Origin: Pedobacter sp. UBA1654
GTDB taxonomy: Bacteria; Bacteroidota; Bacteroidia; Sphingobacteriales; Sphingobacteriaceae
Assembly (NCBI GenBank): GCA_002320935.1
Contig: DCLG01000030.1
Coordinates: 83,303-94,147, forward strand
DNA: 10,845 nucleotides
Direction of reading: 5' to 3'
Below, piece after piece: positions 7,708-10,845 of this stretch. The notes below the pieces were generated by a model. The model had not been told where the DNA came from and did not search any database. It worked only from the letters and a program-made list of their open reading frames with translations. Position numbers and translations under genes: made by a program. Within the stretch, counting starts at the first letter, position 1; every line of letters begins with the position of its first letter.

Positions 7708-9085
7708 TTTGTTACTGATCTTCCTGTGCATGGCGCAGCTTGCAACCGCGCAGGACACGCTGCGCTTGTCGCACAAAGCATTCCTGGCCATTGTGAAACA
7801 ATACCATCCACTGGCCTTCCGGTACAGGTTGGAGAATGACATCGCCAAAGCGGAACTCCTGAATGCTAAAGGTAATTTTGATCCTGTAATTGCCGGCAAA
7901 GATGGTTCAAAGACGATTGATGGTATTGATTACTACCGGGAGTCGAACATTGGTATTGAGATTCCGACATGGTATGGCATTTCCCTGAGCGGGAGCTATA
8001 ACAACATTGATGGGCAAAGGCTCAATAACAGCGATACCCGTGGTGGACTGTATCAGTTTGGTGTGAATATTCCCCTGGCCAAAGGTTTGTTGTTTGATCA
8101 GCGAAGGGCTTTGCTGCAGCAGGCCAGGGCGGCATTGCAGATGACTGCTGCCGAACAGCAGCTGCTAACCAACGAGCTTTTCAGGGATGCGGAGAATGCC
8201 TATTGGGACTGGGTACGGTATTATGAGATCTATACTTTACAGAAACAGGCGGTAGAGATCAATAGCAATCGTTTGGCCTTGATCAAAAAGACCTTCGACT
8301 ATGGTGAACGTGCTGCCATAGATACGACGGAGGCACTGTCTCAGTTGAGGGGTTATGAACTCGAACAGGAAGACGCTTATCTTCAGTATGTGAAGGCCAC
8401 CATGGAACTCTCCTTGTTCCTCTGGACGGCAGATCAGCAGCCATACGATCTTAGTCGGCCGCTTTTCCCTGCGGATAACCTGCTTTCAAGTGAAGCTTAT
8501 GAAAGCTATCCGGCCCTGATCGCGAACCTGAATACCCAGAATCTGAATGATCATCTCTCCCTGATCTATTATCAGCAGAAGGAGAACTTCCTGGAGACGG
8601 AGCGCAGGTTGAAATGGCAAAGCTTTTTGCCCAAAGTCGACTTTACCTACAATTTCTTCAATAAGGAGGGCTATCGCGGTGAATACTTCCCCATGTTTCA
8701 GAACAACTACCAGTATGGATTGAAACTGGAAATTCCGATTTTTCTTAGGCAAGCGAGAGCGGGTTATCAGATCACAAAAGCAAAGATCGGTCAGAACCGG
8801 ATGGACGTCACAATGAAGCAGCAGGAGCTGGACGTGAAGATCTCCAACTATGCCAATGAGGTGCAGAATTACAGTGCCCAGATTAGTCTGGCTGACAAGA
8901 ATATCGAAAATTACCGCAGGCTGCTGCAGGGTGAGGAGGCTATGTATGGCAATGGGGAGAGTTCCCTGTTCTTAATCAATTCCCGGCAGAACAAACTGAT
9001 CGAAGCGCAGGAAAAGATCATCGAGCTCCGCTTTAAATTCCTGAAAGGCTTCTCGGAGTTGAAATACCTGGCGGAGAGTTTTTAA
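7685..9085 (+). CDS. TolC-family outer-membrane efflux protein
   Basis: This 466-residue protein is the outer-membrane channel of the tripartite exporter. The ATG at 7685 is preferred over in-frame upstream starts because it gives a clean signal peptide: MKRGKR, then a hydrophobic core LLLIFL and a cleavage site near ATA/QD at residue 22. The rest shows the TolC/OEP layout: two repeats of long alpha-helical hairpin stretches (roughly residues 140-260 and 350-460) separated by aromatic, alternating segments expected to form outer-membrane beta strands (for example YFPMFQNNYQYGLKLEIPIF). Ends such as LIEAQEKIIELRFKFLKG are typical of the last helix of the family. The start lies inside the adaptor gene (23-nt overlap), so the two are probably translationally coupled. 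The gene converges on the minus-strand gene 30 nt downstream, with no obvious terminator hairpin between them. Confidence 0.92.
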   Translation: MKRGKRTSLLLIFLCMAQLATAQDTLRLSHKAFLAIVKQYHPLAFRYRLENDIAKAELLNAKGNFDPVIAGKDGSKTIDGIDYYRESNIGIEIPTWYGISLSGSYNNIDGQRLNNSDTRGGLYQFGVNIPLAKGLLFDQRRALLQQARAALQMTAAEQQLLTNELFRDAENAYWDWVRYYEIYTLQKQAVEINSNRLALIKKTFDYGERAAIDTTEALSQLRGYELEQEDAYLQYVKATMELSLFLWTADQQPYDLSRPLFPADNLLSSEAYESYPALIANLNTQNLNDHLSLIYYQQKENFLETERRLKWQSFLPKVDFTYNFFNKEGYRGEYFPMFQNNYQYGLKLEIPIFLRQARAGYQITKAKIGQNRMDVTMKQQELDVKISNYANEVQNYSAQISLADKNIENYRRLLQGEEAMYGNGESSLFLINSRQNKLIEAQEKIIELRFKFLKGFSELKYLAESF

Positions 9086-9115
9086 GGTTCCTGCACACAG
9101 TATTGACAATCGTCC

Positions 9116-10336
9116 TTAAAGCCTCGAAACCCGGTAAATCACGCCGTTGGTATCATCTGATACCAATAATGAACCATCGGGATGTACCGCTACGCCCACC
9201 AATCTTCCGAAATGTGCTGTGTTATTGTTAATTAGAAAGCCGGTAAGGAAATCATCAAAACGAACTGGCTTTCCATTCTCAAAATGCAGTCGTACAATTT
9301 TGTATCCGGAGGGTACACTGCGGTTCCAGGAACCGCGCATGGCAATAAATGCATCATTTTTATATTCTGCCGGAAATGAATTACCCGTATAAAAAGCCAT
9401 CTGCATGGGTGCCGCATGTGCCTGATAGGTAAGTGATGGCAGGGTCGTTAATTTTAAATATTGATTATAGGTTGTATCGCCTTCCGGGCGCTCAGTAGTT
9501 GGGTTGTACTTGCCTTCGCCATGGATGTAGGGCCAGCCGTAATTGGCACCTTGTTTAATTGCATTCAGCTCTTCCACCTGTTCATCATCACCCAGCCAGT
9601 CGATACCATGGTCCATTCCCCAAAGTTCTGCGGTTTGCGGATGCCAGCCGAAGCCTATGGTGTTTCGGAGACCTTTTGCAAATACGACTTTGTTACTGCC
9701 ATCTAAATTGCTCCGCACCATGGTGGCATTGGTTTTATTCGACTCCGGGCAGGAGTTACAGGTACTTCCTACAGAGATATAAAGCAGGTTATCGGGTCCT
9801 ACAGCTAATGTTCGATTGGGATGTTGGCCACCATCCGGGAGATCACTGATAATGAGCTGGGGCGAAGCCAGGCTTCCATCCGCATTGATGTCTGCAACAT
9901 ACACTTCTTTTACTGCTGCAATATACATTTTCGAACCATGTATGGCCAGGCCATGCGCTTGCTTAATGGTTGCTACTGTTGTTTGTGAATCGGACAGGCC
10001 ATCTCCATTTTGGTCTTTTAACATCATTACAGTGCCAGCTTCTCTATCTGAAGCATATACATTGCCGGCATCACTGATGGCTAGAATTCTCGGTTTCCCC
10101 AGCTCGGCAGCAAATTTCTTCACTGTGAAACCTTGTGGAACGCGCAGCTGCGCGATGTTTGCGTCTGATGCAGGTGCTACAGCAGGCCTGAATACATAGG
10201 CTTTTATCTGGCTTGAAGTAGGCTCGTCTTCCGTTTCTGGAATGATCGAACTCCAGAAATCATCATTTTTACTGCAGCTGTATAACAATCCAGATGTTAA
10301 CGCAACGATCGCCAGGGCTTTAATCCATGTTTTCAT
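9116..10336 (-). CDS. Lipoprotein of the PQQ-dependent glucose/sorbosone dehydrogenase family
   Basis: The 406-residue protein has a lipoprotein signal peptide (MKTWIK, hydrophobic core, then LLYSC with Cys21 as lipid anchor). The SKNDD that follows resembles Bacteroidota signals for display on the outer surface. From residue 63 on it matches the GSDH six-bladed beta-propeller family. Visible marks are the calcium-loop-like DQNGDGLSD (108-116), HGLAI (128-132), GGQHPNR (169-175, with H172 a candidate catalytic base), SVGSTCNSC (188-196), GLRN (222-225), MDHGIDWLGDD (241-251), NYGWP (265-269) and RGSWNR (334-339). Known members oxidise aldoses or sorbosone with PQQ, but many Bacteroidota members are uncharacterised, so the substrate and PQQ use are inference. 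The gene stands alone on the minus strand, convergent with the exporter operon and divergent from the small gene at 10555. The ATG at 10336 gives a compact signal peptide. Confidence 0.88.
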   Translation of the reverse strand: MKTWIKALAIVALTSGLLYSCSKNDDFWSSIIPETEDEPTSSQIKAYVFRPAVAPASDANIAQLRVPQGFTVKKFAAELGKPRILAISDAGNVYASDREAGTVMMLKDQNGDGLSDSQTTVATIKQAHGLAIHGSKMYIAAVKEVYVADINADGSLASPQLIISDLPDGGQHPNRTLAVGPDNLLYISVGSTCNSCPESNKTNATMVRSNLDGSNKVVFAKGLRNTIGFGWHPQTAELWGMDHGIDWLGDDEQVEELNAIKQGANYGWPYIHGEGKYNPTTERPEGDTTYNQYLKLTTLPSLTYQAHAAPMQMAFYTGNSFPAEYKNDAFIAMRGSWNRSVPSGYKIVRLHFENGKPVRFDDFLTGFLINNNTAHFGRLVGVAVHPDGSLLVSDDTNGVIYRVSRL

Positions 10337-10357
10337 AAGACACTAAATGTTAAAAGA

Positions 10358-10369
10358 TTAATCGATTAA
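10358..10369. promoter_or_regulatory. 12-bp perfect palindrome, candidate operator
   Basis: TTAATCGATTAA is an exact 12-bp palindrome with a central CG. It lies 21 nt upstream of the start codon of the minus-strand dehydrogenase gene, a position where a repressor site would act. It may be only an AT-rich chance match; no second copy is seen in the window. Confidence 0.3.
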
Positions 10370-10463
10370 CAACAAGCTTCGTCCTTTGTTGGACATCGAG
10401 ACGTTTTTTGCGACCCTTATGTCTTTTCCATTAATTTTTTTTCTATTTTAACTTCAATTTAAT

Positions 10464-10483
10464 AATCATAATTTGCTATGATT
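10464..10483. promoter_or_regulatory. Inverted repeat AATCATA-N6-TATGATT, candidate operator
   Basis: Perfect 7-bp arms (10464-10470 and 10477-10483) flank a 6-nt spacer (ATTTGC). This is the size and spacing of a site for a dimeric helix-turn-helix regulator. It sits in the divergent intergenic region, 71 nt before the ATG at 10555. A near match to the Bacteroidota -7 box (TAATTTG, one base shorter than TAnnTTTG) falls inside it, but no matching -33 TTTG was found. The 218-bp intergenic stretch as a whole (10337-10554) is AT-rich and holds no gene that I can support. Confidence 0.35.
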
Positions 10484-10495
10484 TAACATATGCTT

Positions 10496-10517
10496 ATTCC
10501 AGAGTTAAGAGTGGAAT
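10496..10517. promoter_or_regulatory. Inverted repeat ATTCCA-N10-TGGAAT, candidate operator
   Basis: Perfect 6-bp arms at 10496-10501 and 10512-10517 are separated by 10 nt. It follows the previous inverted repeat after 12 nt and ends 37 nt before the ATG of the small gene at 10555, so it may overlap that gene's promoter or lie in its leader. Arms this short can arise by chance. Confidence 0.3.
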
Positions 10518-10554
10518 CATTTATTTGTGATTCGAATCTTTATTGAACAAGCGT

Positions 10555-10791
10555 ATGAACGAGAACATGCCCATAGGCGCTGGAAGTCCTGATTTCTTTG
10601 ATGCTATTGCGGAAGCTACACTCATGATGTGTTTACCTGCGGCGCCATTGCAGGTCGCACATCAGGAACTTAGTACAGCGCTGAGCGTAACGGAAGGGCT
10701 GTACCCGGAGCAGGTATGTGAGTTTTTATCTTCCAGGGAGATCCAGTGGTGGATCGTCTGGAGATCCTGGCGATATGTTACTGATGAATGA
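10555..10791 (+). CDS. Small unrecognised protein with Trp-rich C-terminus
   Basis: I do not recognise this 78-residue protein. The ATG at 10555 is chosen; a TTG at 10543 and an ATG at 10567 are also in frame, and no Shine-Dalgarno favours one. It has no signal peptide. The N-terminal half is mildly hydrophobic and helical-looking (FFDAIAEATLMMCLPAAPL), with one Cys there and a second in the later VCEFL segment. The C-terminus is unusual: IQWWIVWRSWRY (63-74) packs four Trp and two Arg into about ten residues, followed by the acidic end TDE. Support for a real gene comes from an open frame starting at an intergenic region with dyads, and from the next gene's start lying only 6 nt after the stop. 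It could be a small regulator or partner of the downstream product. No function is assigned. Confidence 0.6.
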   Translation: MNENMPIGAGSPDFFDAIAEATLMMCLPAAPLQVAHQELSTALSVTEGLYPEQVCEFLSSREIQWWIVWRSWRYVTDE

Positions 10792-10797
10792 TTCGAT

Positions 10798-10845
10798 ATG
10801 ATCAAAGGAAAAAAGAGATTTGCAATACTTGCTGCGGCGTTGCTG
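10798..10845 (+). CDS. Start of an unidentified gene with a signal-peptide-like N-terminus (partial)
   Basis: Sixteen codons from the ATG at 10798 run off the window end. They encode MIKGKKRFAILAAALL, a basic start (four Lys/Arg) followed by a hydrophobic run, as in a signal peptide or membrane anchor. The start lies 6 nt after the stop of the 78-residue gene, suggesting one operon. An ATG at 10788 that overlaps the preceding stop opens a different frame, but it gives a polar, cysteine-rich start with no known character and is less likely. The product cannot be named from this fragment. Confidence 0.5.
   Translation, partial: MIKGKKRFAILAAALL

Noticed and set aside
10380..10410. Possible + strand terminator: GTCC/GGAC stem (10381-10394) and GACG followed by six T
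   Set aside because: The stem is only four pairs, the T-run is separated from it by nine bases, and no + strand gene ends nearby.
10788..10845. Alternative start overlapping the stop of the small gene (ATGA)
   Set aside because: This frame gives a polar, cysteine-rich start, while the ATG at 10798 gives a clear basic-plus-hydrophobic signal segment.

Overview
The window reads as a chromosomal segment from a Bacteroidota bacterium, most likely of the Sphingobacteriaceae (Pedobacter-like). The reasons are protein style (a lipoprotein with a lysine/aspartate-rich tether, long-form CapD, a HlyD/ABC/TolC set), AT-rich intergenic DNA, and start codons that lack Shine-Dalgarno sequences. The genus is inference; no rRNA or other marker gene is present.

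Region 1 (1-4503, + strand) is the distal part of a surface-polysaccharide cluster. It holds the 3' end of a DegT/DnrJ-type sugar aminotransferase, a 645-residue membrane-bound UDP-sugar 4,6-dehydratase of the CapD/WbpM/PglF type, and then rfbC, rfbD and rfbA of dTDP-L-rhamnose synthesis. The last four genes are packed almost without gaps (0 nt, 1-nt overlap, 3 nt) and are surely one transcription unit. rfbB (dTDP-glucose 4,6-dehydratase) is not in the window. A perfect 10-bp inverted repeat separates the aminotransferase from capD.

Region 2 (4504-9085, + strand) starts with a 203-bp gap that carries a perfect 12-bp hairpin. A compact three-gene tripartite exporter operon follows: ABC exporter (permease plus ATPase), HlyD-type periplasmic adaptor, and TolC-type outer-membrane channel. 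The genes are 7 nt apart and then overlap by 23 nt. The architecture is that of a type I secretion system, but the ATPase domain is strikingly non-canonical: the signature is FSGKK, Walker B ends in Glu-Asp rather than Asp-Glu, and the switch histidine is Gln. No cargo gene is visible.

Region 3 (9086-10845) holds a convergent minus-strand gene for a lipoprotein of the PQQ-dependent glucose/sorbosone dehydrogenase (six-bladed propeller) family. A 218-bp AT-rich divergent intergenic region follows, with a 12-bp palindrome and two inverted repeats. Then come a small unrecognised + strand gene for a 78-residue protein with a tryptophan-rich C-terminus, and the first 16 codons of another gene whose product starts with a signal-peptide-like segment.

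Most of the window is ordinary envelope biology. The parts most worth a second look are the degenerate ATPase in the exporter operon, the hairpin in front of it, the paired dyads upstream of the small gene, and the small Trp-rich protein itself. No RNA genes, insertion sequences, CRISPR arrays or attachment sites were found.
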